Part shown: one piece after another, positions 45,722 to 54,844 of the stretch
How the letters are laid out: each line of letters opens with the position of its first letter
Position numbering within the stretch: position 1 is the first letter of the stretch
Assembly (NCBI GenBank): GCA_021776245.1
Contig: JAJFGF010000068.1
Coordinates: forward strand, 278,593-342,592
Origin: Hyphococcus sp.
Lineage (GTDB): Bacteria; Pseudomonadota; Alphaproteobacteria; Caulobacterales; Parvularculaceae
Length of the DNA: 64,000 nucleotides
Direction of reading: 5' to 3'
Notes under the pieces: model-generated
Database searches by the model: none
Seen by the model: only the letters and a program-made list of their open reading frames with translations
Told to the model about the DNA's origin: nothing
Position numbers and translations under genes: made by a program

Positions 45722-48094
45722 ATGTCGCGACACACCAGAACATTTTCCCGCCGTTCCGCCCGCAATCGTGATCAATTCGCAGAACTCGTCGAGCGATTGC
45801 GGCTTTTTGCGCGCAATGTATTGATGCGCGCCGGCGGTCTTGCAATGGCCGTGTTGTCGCTTTGGCTTGGCGCGGCGCTGGCGACGTTCTCGATAAGCGA
45901 TCCAAGCCTCAACACCGCCACTGCCGCCTCAGCGCAGAATATGGCCGGCGCCGCAGGCGCCGTTGCCGCCGACCTTTTGTTGCAGGCTGTCGGCGGCGCC
46001 TCATTCTTGTTGATCATGCCGCTGGCGATTTGGGGCGGCGTCGCCTTGGTAAAAGGGGCGCCCGAAGAAACGCCGCCTGATTTCTGGCGCCGTTTCGCTC
46101 TGGCGCCAGTTGCATTATTTTCCGCAGCGGCGTTTGCAGCCGCTATCCCGGATCCTGCAACCTGGCCGTTTGCGGCGGGACCGGGCGGGTTTATCGGCGA
46201 TGCGATCCTCGGCGGCCTTGCCGCATTGCTGGCGGGTTTTGGCCTGCCGGCGCTCACACCGCTTCTTGCGGGCGCCTTCGCGATTGCCGCACTCCTCAGC
46301 TACGCCATTCTTTGCGGGCTGACCCGTGATCGCATGATGGAAGCCTGGTGGGCGCTCGAGGATAGTTGGTATTTCGTTCATGATTTCGTCGTCGACCGTT
46401 ATCAATCGATCAGGGGGCGCGAGGAAATTCTCGAAGAAGAAAATGACGCCGAATACGAAGGTGATGAAGAACCGGTTCTTGCTGCGCCGCGCCGCGCTCG
46501 CAAAATCATCCGCAAGTCTCTTAAGTCGACAGACAGTCGCCGGGAAAGACGAGAAGCGCAGCCGCTTTTGCCTGTTTTTTCGGCGGGCACTTATGAATTG
46601 CCGCCGCTCAATCTGCTTGCAAAACCAAATGGCGCGCGCCGGACTGTAATTTCAGACGATGCGCTGGAACAAAATGCGCGCATGCTTGAAACCGTGCTGG
46701 CTGATTTCGGCGTTAGAGGCGAAATTATTCATGTGCGGCCGGGTCCAGTGGTGACGCTCTATGAGCTTGAACCCGCAGCTGGCGTCAAATCCTCGCGCGT
46801 CATCGGTCTTGCCGATGATATTGCGCGCTCCATGAGCGCCGTTGCCTGCCGCGTTGCGCTTGTTCCCGGACGCAATGTTATCGGCATCGAACTGCCGAAT
46901 CAGGACCGCGAGATGGTCTTTCTTCGCGAGCTCCTTGGCGCCGGCGAATATGAAAACTCCGCTGGCGACTTGACCCTCGCCCTTGGCAAATCAATCGGCG
47001 GCGAGCCGGTTTTTGCTGATTTGGCGCGGATGCCGCATCTGTTAATCGCGGGCACAACGGGTTCCGGCAAATCTGTCGGGATCAACACGATGATCTTGTC
47101 CCTGCTTTATCGTCTGTCTCCGGATCAATGCAAATTGATCCTGGTCGACCCAAAGATGCTCGAGCTTTCTGTTTATGACGGGATTCCGCATCTTTTGGCG
47201 CCGGTTGTCACTGATCCGCGCAAAGCCGTTGTTGCATTGAAATGGACAGTGCGCGAGATGGAGGAACGCTACCGCAAAATGTCAAAGGTCGGCGTGCGCA
47301 ACATCGAAGGATTTAACGATCGCATCGAAGAAGCCGACGAAAAAGGTGAAGCGCTGTCACGGACAGTACACACCGGCTACGACGAAGAAAGCGGTGAGCC
47401 GGTTTATGAAACCGAAGATCTTGAGTACGAACCCATGCCGTTCATCGTCGTTGTGATCGACGAAGTCGCTGACCTGATGATGGTCGCCGGCAAGGATATC
47501 GAAGCCATGGTTCAGCGCCTGGCGCAAATGGCGCGCGCTGCCGGCATCCATCTGATTATGGCGACACAGCGACCGTCGGTAGATGTGATTACAGGCACCA
47601 TCAAGGCGAACTTTCCGACCCGAATAAGCTTTCAGGTGACGTCAAAAATTGACAGCCGCACGATCCTTGGCGAACAGGGCGCCGAACAGCTGCTCGGTCA
47701 GGGCGACATGCTGCACATGGCCGGCGGTGGACGCTTGCGCCGGGTTCACGGCCCATTTGTTTCGGACAATGAAGTTGAGAAGATCGTCAAATTTTTGAAA
47801 AAACAAGGCGCGCCTGACTATGTTCAGGAAGTCACAGAGTTGCGCGAAGGCGACGAGGGCGGCGGCGGTTTTGATGTTGGGGGCAATACGTCATCTGGCG
47901 ATGCGCTCTATGATCGCGCAGTGGCGGTGGTTCTGCGGGACCGCAAGGCGTCGACTTCCTATGTGCAACGCCGCTTGCAGATCGGTTATAATCGCGCAGC
48001 GACATTGATCGAGAAAATGGAAGAAGAAGGCGTTATTTCGCCTGCCAATCATGCGGGTCGACGCGAAATTCTGGTTGGCGAGGACGCAGCGTAG
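45722..48094 (+). CDS. ftsK: DNA translocase FtsK
   Basis: 790 residues. Four TM helices occupy about residues 35-205, then an acidic linker ([14 protein letters not shown]). The motor contains Walker [10 protein letters not shown], the [14 protein letters not shown]alker B, and [25 protein letters not shown]. The C-terminal gamma winged helix ([24 protein letters not shown]) is the KOPS-reading domain. FtsK clears DNA from the septum and activates XerCD at dif; N-terminal helices join the divisome. Rather short linker compared with E. coli, which is normal for this class. Confidence 0.97.
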   Translation: MSRHTRTFSRRSARNRDQFAELVERLRLFARNVLMRAGGLAMAVLSLWLGAALATFSISDPSLNTATAASAQNMAGAAGAVAADLLLQAVGGASFLLIMPLAIWGGVALVKGAPEETPPDFWRRFALAPVALFSAAAFAAAIPDPATWPFAAGPGGFIGDAILGGLAALLAGFGLPALTPLLAGAFAIAALLSYAILCGLTRDRMMEAWWALEDSWYFVHDFVVDRYQSIRGREEILEEENDAEYEGDEEPVLAAPRRARKIIRKSLKSTDSRRERREAQPLLPVFSAGTYELPPLNLLAKPNGARRTVISDDALEQNARMLETVLADFGVRGEIIHVRPGPVVTLYELEPAAGVKSSRVIGLADDIARSMSAVACRVALVPGRNVIGIELPNQDREMVFLRELLGAGEYENSAGDLTLALGKSIGGEPVFADLARMPHLLIAGTTGSGKSVGINTMILSLLYRLSPDQCKLILVDPKMLELSVYDGIPHLLAPVVTDPRKAVVALKWTVREMEERYRKMSKVGVRNIEGFNDRIEEADEKGEALSRTVHTGYDEESGEPVYETEDLEYEPMPFIVVVIDEVADLMMVAGKDIEAMVQRLAQMARAAGIHLIMATQRPSVDVITGTIKANFPTRISFQVTSKIDSRTILGEQGAEQLLGQGDMLHMAGGGRLRRVHGPFVSDNEVEKIVKFLKKQGAPDYVQEVTELREGDEGGGGFDVGGNTSSGDALYDRAVAVVLRDRKASTSYVQRRLQIGYNRAATLIEKMEEEGVISPANHAGRREILVGEDAA

Positions 48095-48807
48095 CATCGC
48101 TTGCCATTGCCTGAATGGCGCGTTCATTCCAAAACCCGCATTCGAAACCCAAATGGCCGCGCGGCGGTGATGTGAATATCGAGAAAAAGGCTTGTCAGAA
48201 CGGTATTCCTGAGCGCGCCGCGACCTGGGCTATAGCGCCGGGCGAAAAACCCGGCGCGCAGCCAATAATCTAGATCATCGGTCGATTCCATCTCATCGTC
48301 CGACGATCTAAATCTCCGGATCAGTGCTGAGCCGGGAAGCGTTCCGGCGGCGTTAACATATGAGCAATCAATAACGGCCGCTGAGGCGTTGGCCAAAATT
48401 TGGAGCTATTCGATACGCGCAAGCGCCACAGGATTGTAATACACATTACCTACATCGCCGGTCTCGGCCCGGGCGCCTGCTTATGCGCCGCCGATCGCCG
48501 CCACAGAAGGGGTAACCATGGGGCTTGGGCGCCAACTCCATGCGCCGCTCAAGAGGAAATAGTCAGAAAACTCACTCATTTGGTTGGTGCCGGGACCTTT
48601 TCGAGGCGATCGGCAAAGTTGGGCATCAAAATGCCGCGCCTGACTGGTCGCGCGCCGTTCATGGTTTCGTTTACAATGGTTAACGCAAGGTCGTAATTGG
48701 AAATGGTTAACGTCAAATCGGCGCCACAAAGGAAATAGCTGTTGATATTAACGTTTTATTAAACATAATTCAGGGTTTGGGGGGAAGCGCGAACCCATGG
48801 ATGTGTA
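48095..48807. other. 713-bp intergenic region upstream of the methyltransferase gene
   Basis: Two modest frames (48124-48396 minus, 48400-48696 plus) show no family features or ribosome sites and are not called. The right end is rich in signals: the 11-bp direct repeat AATGGTTAACG at 48675 and 48702, an exact CtrA box at 48748, and a GGGGGGAAG ribosome site (about 48779). lolA, the frequent neighbour of ftsK, is not here. Confidence 0.6.
48748..48762. promoter_or_regulatory. CtrA box upstream of the PhcB-like gene
   Basis: TTAACGTTTTATTAA, an exact TTAA-N7-TTAA match, centred about 53 bp before the start codon at 48808. Two further TTAACG half-sites lie at 48680 and 48707 within an 11-bp direct repeat. 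Position suits an activator overlapping the -35 region of a short-leader promoter. Confidence 0.65.
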
Positions 48808-50247
48808 ATGTCTGAGTCCTATGAAAACCTAGCCGGAGCATCAGGAAGAGCGCGTTTTTTCAGACCCCGCAGGTACAATGCGCTGGAGTTTTTTGCTGGC
48901 GCGCCGCCGCGTTTATCGTTTGATGAGTTGGACTTTGACCTCGAAAACATAAGCCAAACGGGCGCCGCATGTATATCTAAACACCGGATGATTGAAGCTG
49001 GATCTGATTCAGCGAAAACCGGCATGTTGCGTCTCACGCAAAGGGGGCGGGAAATTCTCCGGGTTCCGGCGCGTATTGCGCGTATTGCGCTTGCTAAAAA
49101 CGGCGCCCTGGTTGGATTTGCATTGGAAGAATGTGATTTTGACCTTTCGGCTTTACAGCGTGACAATGCGCGCGCGGTTTCTGCGACTACAATAAAGACC
49201 GCCCGAAGCGCCGCCATTCCTTCAGAATATAAAAGTTTTTGCGCCGATGTGCTTAGTTTTGTCGCCGAATATCTTCAGCACATAGATCAGTTTTACGCGC
49301 CGATAGAGCAAGGTTTCTCAGAATCAGAAACCAATGAATTGGTGCTGGAGCTGGCGGGCGCAGCAGAGGATAATTGGAAAGCGTTGATTGCGGAAGGAAA
49401 TAGGCTGGTTATACCGCTGCACCGCGACAAGAAATGCCGTTTGGAGTTAAAGGCATACACAGAGAGGATAGTTACGCCGGTGCTTCTTGAAGGAGCAGGT
49501 TGGGCGCGCAGCTACAATAAGCCGCTCGGATATCCGGGAGATTACCGGATTATGAACTATATCTATGACGGCACACCGGTAGGCTCTTCAATAAGAGCCA
49601 AGTTTCTGCACCAGCTAAGTCTGGTCGGATCGCGTCCGGTTCTCCTGCGTATGAAGGAATTAAGCCGGCTGATTTCGAGTACAACGCACAATTTTCAAGG
49701 TGACGTCTTTGAACTTATGAGCGTCGGTTGCGGACCGGCGCGTGAACTAAATGAAATTGCTTCCGCCAAGCCGCCGGAACTGGCTCTGCGAGCGACATTG
49801 ATAGATCAAGACCATGACGCGTTGGAGTTCGCCGTCAGCGCCGCACATCAGGCTGTAACCCGCGATCAACTGTCGATCAATGCGCTGAATATATCATTCA
49901 AGGAGATGCTGAATCCAACGTCAATCGCCGATCTTTTGGGCAACATGGATGTGATTTATAGCGCTGGTCTTGTGGACTATCTCAACCCGTTATTGGCCCA
50001 GCGTTTTTTGAAGCGTGTGTATCAGTATCTGAAACCAGGCGGAAAGCTCATTATCGGCAACCTCAATGATTTGGACAGCGGCATGATTTGGCCGTGCGAA
50101 TATGTGACTGATTGGAATCTCTATTTCAGAAGCGAAGTCGATATGCATGCGATGGCGAGAGAGATTCCTGACGTAAAAACCTCGGTTTATTCAGATGTCT
50201 CGAACGCGATTTACTTTTTGGTAGTTGAAAAACCAGCCCGTGCATAG
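48808..50247 (+). CDS. PilZ-like/SAM-dependent methyltransferase, PhcB-like
   Basis: 479 residues. The N-terminal ~130 residues are PilZ-like: an Arg cluster (RFFRPRRY), then LENISQTGAAC resembling the D/N-x-S-x-x-G motif; the exact RxxxR of c-di-GMP binders is not seen. A helical middle part leads to NKPLGYPGDYRIMNYIY (about 236-252), the signature of methyltransferases annotated as 'extracellular factor 3-hydroxypalmitate methyl ester biosynthesis', the PhcB type. The class I SAM site follows: MSVGCGPAREL (about 303-313), LIDQDHDAL, and VYQYLKPGGKLIIGNL. PhcB of Ralstonia makes a fatty-acid methyl ester quorum signal; the same role here is inference. The SD sequence suits a three-codon leader (ATG GAT GTG TAA, 48797-48808) whose stop overlaps this start. 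Confidence 0.75.
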   Translation: MSESYENLAGASGRARFFRPRRYNALEFFAGAPPRLSFDELDFDLENISQTGAACISKHRMIEAGSDSAKTGMLRLTQRGREILRVPARIARIALAKNGALVGFALEECDFDLSALQRDNARAVSATTIKTARSAAIPSEYKSFCADVLSFVAEYLQHIDQFYAPIEQGFSESETNELVLELAGAAEDNWKALIAEGNRLVIPLHRDKKCRLELKAYTERIVTPVLLEGAGWARSYNKPLGYPGDYRIMNYIYDGTPVGSSIRAKFLHQLSLVGSRPVLLRMKELSRLISSTTHNFQGDVFELMSVGCGPARELNEIASAKPPELALRATLIDQDHDALEFAVSAAHQAVTRDQLSINALNISFKEMLNPTSIADLLGNMDVIYSAGLVDYLNPLLAQRFLKRVYQYLKPGGKLIIGNLNDLDSGMIWPCEYVTDWNLYFRSEVDMHAMAREIPDVKTSVYSDVSNAIYFLVVEKPARA

Positions 50248-50260
50248 CGGCGCAGAGCCT

Positions 50261-50299
50261 AAAGCAAAATGCAGCTAACATGAATCGGCGTTTTGCTTT
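50261..50299 (+). terminator. possible terminator hairpin after the methyltransferase gene
   Basis: AAAGCAAAA (50261-50269) and TTTTGCTTT (50291-50299) form a perfect 9-bp stem with a 21-base loop, followed by GGGTTCTTGTTTT. The long loop makes the call uncertain. Confidence 0.35.
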
Positions 50300-50313
50300 G
50301 GGTTCTTGTTTTC

Positions 50314-50362
50314 GCATGACGATTCCAAAAAACCGGACTCGACTTTTTTGCATCATGCTTTA
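50314..50362. repeat. alphaproteobacterial palindromic intergenic repeat
   Basis: The stretch starts CATGACGATTCC, passes through AAACCGG, and ends GCATCATGCTTTAG. This is the layout of the dispersed palindromic repeats of Rhizobiales and related genomes (CATGAT...TTCC.AAAACCGG...ACTTTT...ATCATGCT). It lies in the convergent gap between the methyltransferase and histidine kinase genes and overlaps the last bases of the kinase stop. Confidence 0.55.
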
Positions 50363-51823
50363 GGCGGCGGCTTGACCGAATTTGTCCGCGATTTTTGGGT
50401 TGTTAAACTGCACGGTAACCGTTGTTCCAACCGATAATTTTGATTCGATCGTCAATTGAGCGTCCTGGCCGTTGAATATCCGATTAGCCAGCGTCAGGCC
50501 GAGGCCCACGCCCTCGTTTGAGCGGCTCAAGGTCTGTTCGGCTTGCGTGAAGGGCTGCAATGCGTGATCAAGCTGTGCTTGAGTCATGCCGACACCTTCA
50601 TCTTTGATAGAAAGACTGTAACTGTTGTCGGGTTCCAATTTTCCGGACACCCAAATTCGCCCGTTAACCGTTGAAGCGTTCAGCGCATTTTCAAGAACAT
50701 TGTTCAGAGCGTAGCATGTGTGGAAGATATCGACATTGAGTTTGGCCTCATCAAGGCCGGAAAAGTCAACGCGAATGCCTTTTCTTTCAAAGCCAGTCCG
50801 CATTTGCTCCAATGAGGATTCGACAATTTCACGAACACTTGTCGCCGATCTATCATACTTGATCTTACCTGCGGTTGCGTCTGCATAGCGCAGCATTTTT
50901 TGAATACGCGACAAGAGCATCTGCGCAGAAACCTGGATTTGATCGAGGTGGTTGGCGTTGCCGCTTTCATCATCGGCGCGCTCAAGGCTGTTTCCAACGA
51001 TTTCGCTGAAGCCAATAATTTGATGAAGCGGCGTCCGCAGCTCATGGCTCATCATAGACAGGAAATTTATTTTCGATTGATCCGCAGCCGTGGCCTCAAT
51101 CAGCAGTTCCTTTATTTTTTGAGCTGCGATTTCGCGCAACGTGCGTTGCCGCCAAATTACGCGAGAGCGAATTTCCTGCACATAGTTTGTTACAATTGCA
51201 AGTACGGTGGATGAGCCCATAAAGAAATGCCCGGAAACGACATCGCTGTAGCTGAATTTATCGAGCGAAAGAATGGTCGCCGAATAGGCAATTGCCGTCA
51301 GCAAAAAAATAGCCGTCGCCGCTGGAAATGGCATATGAATCATACATGCGGCGAAAATGAAAACACTCAGGACACCAACAATATAAGGCGGCGGATTTCC
51401 CTCCGGCAAAACGCCAATCATCCATACGATTGAAATCGAAAACATAAAAACGCCAAGCGTATAGATGTAAGGAAAATACGGTTTGAAGAAATTGAGATGT
51501 GTCAGCAGCACCAAACCAAAAGCGAACGGCGTGCAAATCATCCACCGCATAGTGATTATTTCGGTGAGGTTTTCGGAAACAACGAGAAGGTCTAAAAACC
51601 CATACAAGAAATAGATCAACACGAGCCCATAACTGATCAGGCGTTCTGTTTTCAACACTTCCTTGCGGAGATAGCCTTGATAGGCCTCTTCGGTTGGCTT
51701 GTCCCGAAAGGTTGCCGTAAGAGAGTTGAATTCCCTCGGCGATCGCGATTGCGCCATGATGGACGGCGCACCGGTTCCAGCAGGTGCGTTTGCGGCGTTA
51801 ATATTTGTTTCTGAAACGGCCAT
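50360..51823 (-). CDS. membrane sensor histidine kinase (canonical member of a paralogous pair)
   Basis: 487 residues. After a Ser/Ala-rich N-terminus, six hydrophobic helices span about residues 62-215 with very short loops, a sensor suited to a membrane-soluble ligand. HisKA has FLSMMSHELRTPLHQIIGFSEIV (His260), and HATPase_c has NNVLENALNAS (N box), DEGVGM (G1) and GVGLGLTLANRIF (G2), all functional-looking. No receiver domain or neighbouring response regulator exists. Its N-terminal layout, EAYQGYLRKE then six TM helices, recurs in the kinase at 55044. It is convergent with the PhcB-like gene, analogous to the phcB/phcS pairing, and divergent from the desaturase gene. Confidence 0.88.
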   Translation of the reverse strand: MAVSETNINAANAPAGTGAPSIMAQSRSPREFNSLTATFRDKPTEEAYQGYLRKEVLKTERLISYGLVLIYFLYGFLDLLVVSENLTEIITMRWMICTPFAFGLVLLTHLNFFKPYFPYIYTLGVFMFSISIVWMIGVLPEGNPPPYIVGVLSVFIFAACMIHMPFPAATAIFLLTAIAYSATILSLDKFSYSDVVSGHFFMGSSTVLAIVTNYVQEIRSRVIWRQRTLREIAAQKIKELLIEATAADQSKINFLSMMSHELRTPLHQIIGFSEIVGNSLERADDESGNANHLDQIQVSAQMLLSRIQKMLRYADATAGKIKYDRSATSVREIVESSLEQMRTGFERKGIRVDFSGLDEAKLNVDIFHTCYALNNVLENALNASTVNGRIWVSGKLEPDNSYSLSIKDEGVGMTQAQLDHALQPFTQAEQTLSRSNEGVGLGLTLANRIFNGQDAQLTIESKLSVGTTVTVQFNNPKIADKFGQAAA

Positions 51824-51949
51824 TTCTTTGCGACAATAGACGGGAAAGGGTTAATACTCGCTTGGCGCCGCGCAAATTATTGGGGCCGTAAACGAGGCGG
51901 TAACGCCGCAGCGCTTGCTCGAGACAGTTAAATGTTTAATAATTTATGA

Positions 51950-52807
51950 ATGAGCATGGTTACAGAAACCTTAACGCCCGCCGCCTCCCGCCATCGAGTG
52001 GGCGGCGCCGCTTGGCCTTTGGTTTTCTTATTCTTTGCCTTGATGGGCGCCGTGGGGCTGGCCGTCAGTTTGGCGTTGACAGGCGTCTTCCCGTATTGGC
52101 TGGCGTCTTTGAGCGTTGCAGTCCTTTTGTATCTCATTGCGCATATTAATCATGAAGCCGTCCACAGAAATATCAGCGGATCCCGGAGCGAGCTAAACTG
52201 GCTGAATGACCTAATTGGACATTTGGGCAGTTTTTGGCTTTTCTTGCCGTTTCCGGCATTCAGGGCGGTTCATTTGGCGCACCACCGTATGACCAATCAT
52301 CCGGAGCTGGATGGCGACATGTGGTTCGCAAGAAGCACCCCGCTGGGCGTTTTTTTGAGCTGTTGTTCTTTGCTTTATGGATATGAAATCAGATTGCAGC
52401 GCCTTCGAAACGCCGGTCTTGTCCGGCGTAACGTCATAAGGCATTCGTACGCTCAGCGCTTTTTTGCCCTCATCCTGGTTATTACGGCGATCATGTCCGG
52501 TTTCGGCTATGAGGTCCTTATGCTTTGGCTGCTGCCCGGCCTTATTGCAATGCCGGTCCTCGCTTTTATGTTCGCCTATGTAGTGCACCATCCTCACACA
52601 AGCCAGGAAACCTATAGCGCCAGCAATGTGTGGCTATCACGCGGCCCCCTGCAATCACTTTTGACCGGCGTATTTGTTTTTCAAAACTATCATCTTGTTC
52701 ACCATTTATATCCGCGCGTTCCATTCTACCGTTACGGCGATGTTTTCCGGCGGATGCGACCCGAGCTCGAAGCGCGCGGCGCATCGATCAAGCAGCTTTT
52801 TAGCTAA
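51950..52807 (+). CDS. fatty acid desaturase-type membrane diiron enzyme
   Basis: 285 residues with about four TM helices and the histidine boxes of the membrane desaturase/hydroxylase superfamily: HEAVH (68-72), HLAHH (108-112), an additional HHPHTSQETY at 213, and YHLVHHLYP with H248, H251 and H252. This set supports a functional diiron centre. The enzyme would dehydrogenate or hydroxylate an acyl chain or a related lipid at the membrane; regiochemistry is unknown. It is divergent from the histidine kinase (126 bp apart) and placed in the candidate signal cluster. Only a partial CtrA-like sequence (51851-51865) lies upstream. Confidence 0.85.
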   Translation: MSMVTETLTPAASRHRVGGAAWPLVFLFFALMGAVGLAVSLALTGVFPYWLASLSVAVLLYLIAHINHEAVHRNISGSRSELNWLNDLIGHLGSFWLFLPFPAFRAVHLAHHRMTNHPELDGDMWFARSTPLGVFLSCCSLLYGYEIRLQRLRNAGLVRRNVIRHSYAQRFFALILVITAIMSGFGYEVLMLWLLPGLIAMPVLAFMFAYVVHHPHTSQETYSASNVWLSRGPLQSLLTGVFVFQNYHLVHHLYPRVPFYRYGDVFRRMRPELEARGASIKQLFS

Positions 52808-53277
52808 CCCATAATCCGTTGTGTCGGCGGCGACCCGCGCTCGTCCGGCATGATTAATGGGCGGCGAGATCCGGCCTTGTAGTCTGAACCATGGCGCCGC
52901 CTTACTTCGGTGCAGGGCGCAATCTGCCCACGGAGTTTTGCCGGTCGCTGGCGACCAAAGTCAACTCAGACCAAAAATGGCGGCGCTGCCGGTCGGCAAA
53001 TAAAAGCGGAAGAAACGAACACCCCAATGGATGCATAACGGCGCACCCGAAAGGTATATTGACCAGGCAGCGGTTCGAAGGCTTGGTCCATCGCCTGATT
53101 GAAAGAGGCAAAATTCCCTCTCTGGTTGTTTGAACGCGACAAACTCTCCGGTTCGTCGTTGATCCCTGCTGGCCGCCGCCGGCTCCGCGCGTATTACATT
53201 CGTTGACATTTTGATATTTTTGATTTGTCAGGCATAGTTTGCCCTACGGGGGAGGCCACGCGTTTTTTGGGCCTTAC
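52808..53277. other. 470-bp intergenic region between desaturase and acyltransferase genes
   Basis: No recognisable gene. A frame at 52891-53133 (80 codons) has no family features and no ribosome site. The right end is AT-rich (TTGACATTTTGATATTTTTG near 53200-53222), with TTGACA at about 53202 offering a possible -35 element. No repeats or RNA structures were identified. Confidence 0.45.
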
Positions 53278-54018
53278 ATGTCAGAGTATATCAGCAGCGT
53301 ATCGAGACGGATTTCGTCAAGTCGCGAAATCAACCCACTCAAACCAGAAAAGACAGTCACTTCTCCACAGAACTGTACTGTCGCGCAACAAAAAAAAGTC
53401 ACAATAGGGCATCGTCACGCCGGATGGAGGCAACCGGAGAGCACAACGCCTGAGCTTCGTATCTTCAAACCGGGCGAAGACGCTTCGGACATTTATAGAT
53501 TTCGCTATAAAATATACGAAGAAGAAATGCATAGAAATGATCACTATGCAGACCACAAAAGAAAGATAATAAAGGACCCGTTTGACGATTATGCCTATAA
53601 TATTGGCGCATATAGAGATGGGAAAATAACCGGCACGGCTCGAATAAACTTTTGTGCAGATGGCGATCCCGGGTTTTATCGGAGCTTTCTCGAACTTGAG
53701 ACAGCCGGAGCGTGCTATCCCCAAAAAGTGGCCTTTTCATCACGGCTGATGGTCGTCATATCCGAACGCCGCAGGTTATTGCCGCTTATGCTCAGCGCAG
53801 AGTGTTTTAATATCGCGTTCTTTCGGAAGGCCGCATGGAGTTTTCTCGACTGCAACCAGCACCTCGTGCCATTTTACAAGCGAATGTGTTTTGAAGTGCA
53901 AAACTCAAGTAAGCTTCATCCGAGCTTTGGGGACGTCGCTATCATGCGTGTAGATTTATCAGACCGAAGAATTTCCGACAAGCGCCGTTCAATCGTTGCG
54001 CGCTATATCAGGTCTTAG
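53278..54018 (+). CDS. autoinducer-synthase/FeeM-like N-acyltransferase
   Basis: 246 residues. After a basic, unstructured N-terminus of about 60 residues, the core reads FKPGEDASDIYRFRYKIYEEEM, then DPFDDYAYNIGAYRDGKITGTARINF, then FSSRLMVV, and ends with HLVPFYKRMCFEV. The order Arg-x-Tyr-x-x-[FY]-x-x-E, Asp-x-[FY]-Asp, and GT-x-R matches LuxI-type and FeeM-like GNAT acyltransferases, which use acyl-ACP to acylate SAM or amino acids. The acceptor is unknown. Codon use differs from neighbours: many AGA and ATA codons and low GC in 53.45-53.75 kb suggest acquisition. ATG 53278 was taken as start; a TTG at 53239 is open. It stands alone on the plus strand, convergent with the diiron enzyme. 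Confidence 0.68.
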   Translation: MSEYISSVSRRISSSREINPLKPEKTVTSPQNCTVAQQKKVTIGHRHAGWRQPESTTPELRIFKPGEDASDIYRFRYKIYEEEMHRNDHYADHKRKIIKDPFDDYAYNIGAYRDGKITGTARINFCADGDPGFYRSFLELETAGACYPQKVAFSSRLMVVISERRRLLPLMLSAECFNIAFFRKAAWSFLDCNQHLVPFYKRMCFEVQNSSKLHPSFGDVAIMRVDLSDRRISDKRRSIVARYIRS

Positions 54019-54061
54019 CGAAACAGGCGGGCGTCACCGCGCCGTTTGCGCGGATAGGCTG

Positions 54062-54799
54062 TTACGCAACGATTTTGGTCTTTGAAAGCTCTCCTGGCGT
54101 GATCCCGTCAGCGTCAAGTTCTTCCCAGTTCCAGCCAGTATCCATGTGTTGGTCCGCGTCTTCAAATGCGGCGGTTATCATTTGAGCGTAAAGATATCCC
54201 GTGGTTTTCATTGCGTAATGGACTGCCGCAAGATCGGCGTCCGTCTTCAAAAGCCTCTTTGCATATTGTTCCATCAACCTGTTGTGGCTGGCGTCAATTT
54301 CCATATGGTCCCGAAGAAACGTCATTGCGTTTTCCGGAACGCCGGCCGCCCTTAGATGCTGAGAGATCGCATCTCCAGCCTGGGTCGGCACGAATTCAAG
54401 GAAAAACAGATAGCCGAGATAGCCAAGCGGGTTCTGGTTATAGATCTGGTAATAGGCAAATGAGGTGAGCGCGGTCGTCGCTGGAAGCGGGTTTTGATAG
54501 GGGGTGTAGGTGTCGTCGCCGCCCAGTGTGACAAAATCATTCAGCGCTAATTGTTCATGCCCGATTTCGGACGATGCATGGGCGTAAAAACTCTTGATCA
54601 TATCCCGCTGGCGCCCGCGAAAATAGATCGTCGCCAGGGCCTGAAGCTGTGGGTTTTCCCTCACATAGTAAAAGGTTTGCCTAAGATATGAACGATAGGC
54701 CTCGGTGGTAAGGTTGCCGGAGGCCAGATGTGTGATGGCAGAAGATGTAAGAAAATCTTCCAATATTGGCTGAAACTGCTTTTTCAGTATATTTATCAT
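54062..54799 (-). CDS. heme-oxygenase-like diiron oxidase/oxygenase (HDO, TenA-like fold)
   Basis: 245 residues, all-helical. The full HDO metal-ligand pattern is visible: E78-x2-H81 (SSEIGHE), E135 (FFLEF), and H165-x3-D169-x2-H172 (DHMEIDASH). HDOs such as UndA, SznF and BesC cleave or oxidise fatty acids and amino acids using O2. There is no TenA catalytic Cys pattern, so thiaminase is unlikely. The candidate substrate, from the neighbours, is a fatty acid or acyl-amino acid; this is inference. The ATG at 54799 or 54823 could be the start. An exact CtrA box lies about 31-45 bp upstream of 54799. Confidence 0.82.
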   Translation of the reverse strand: MINILKKQFQPILEDFLTSSAITHLASGNLTTEAYRSYLRQTFYYVRENPQLQALATIYFRGRQRDMIKSFYAHASSEIGHEQLALNDFVTLGGDDTYTPYQNPLPATTALTSFAYYQIYNQNPLGYLGYLFFLEFVPTQAGDAISQHLRAAGVPENAMTFLRDHMEIDASHNRLMEQYAKRLLKTDADLAAVHYAMKTTGYLYAQMITAAFEDADQHMDTGWNWEELDADGITPGELSKTKIVA

Positions 54800-54829
54800 G
54801 CCCTTACACCACCACTCGTACATACGCTG

Positions 54830-54844
54830 TTAACTGTTTGTTAA
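54830..54844. promoter_or_regulatory. CtrA box upstream of the HDO gene
   Basis: TTAACTGTTTGTTAA, exact TTAA-N7-TTAA. It sits 7-31 bp before the candidate HDO start codons on the minus strand and 200 bp before the kinase start on the plus strand. Being so near the HDO start, it could act as a repressor site there or as an activator of the divergent gene. Confidence 0.65.

Noticed and set aside
48124..48396. 90-codon minus-strand frame after ftsK
   Set aside because: No family features and no ribosome site; composition like non-coding frames.
51851..51865. TTAATACTCGCTTGG considered as a CtrA box between kinase and desaturase
   Set aside because: The second half-site has two mismatches, below the standard of the three exact boxes.
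52891..53133. 80-codon plus-strand frame between the desaturase and acyltransferase genes
   Set aside because: No domain or ribosome site and no hydrophobic or repeat pattern supporting a real protein.
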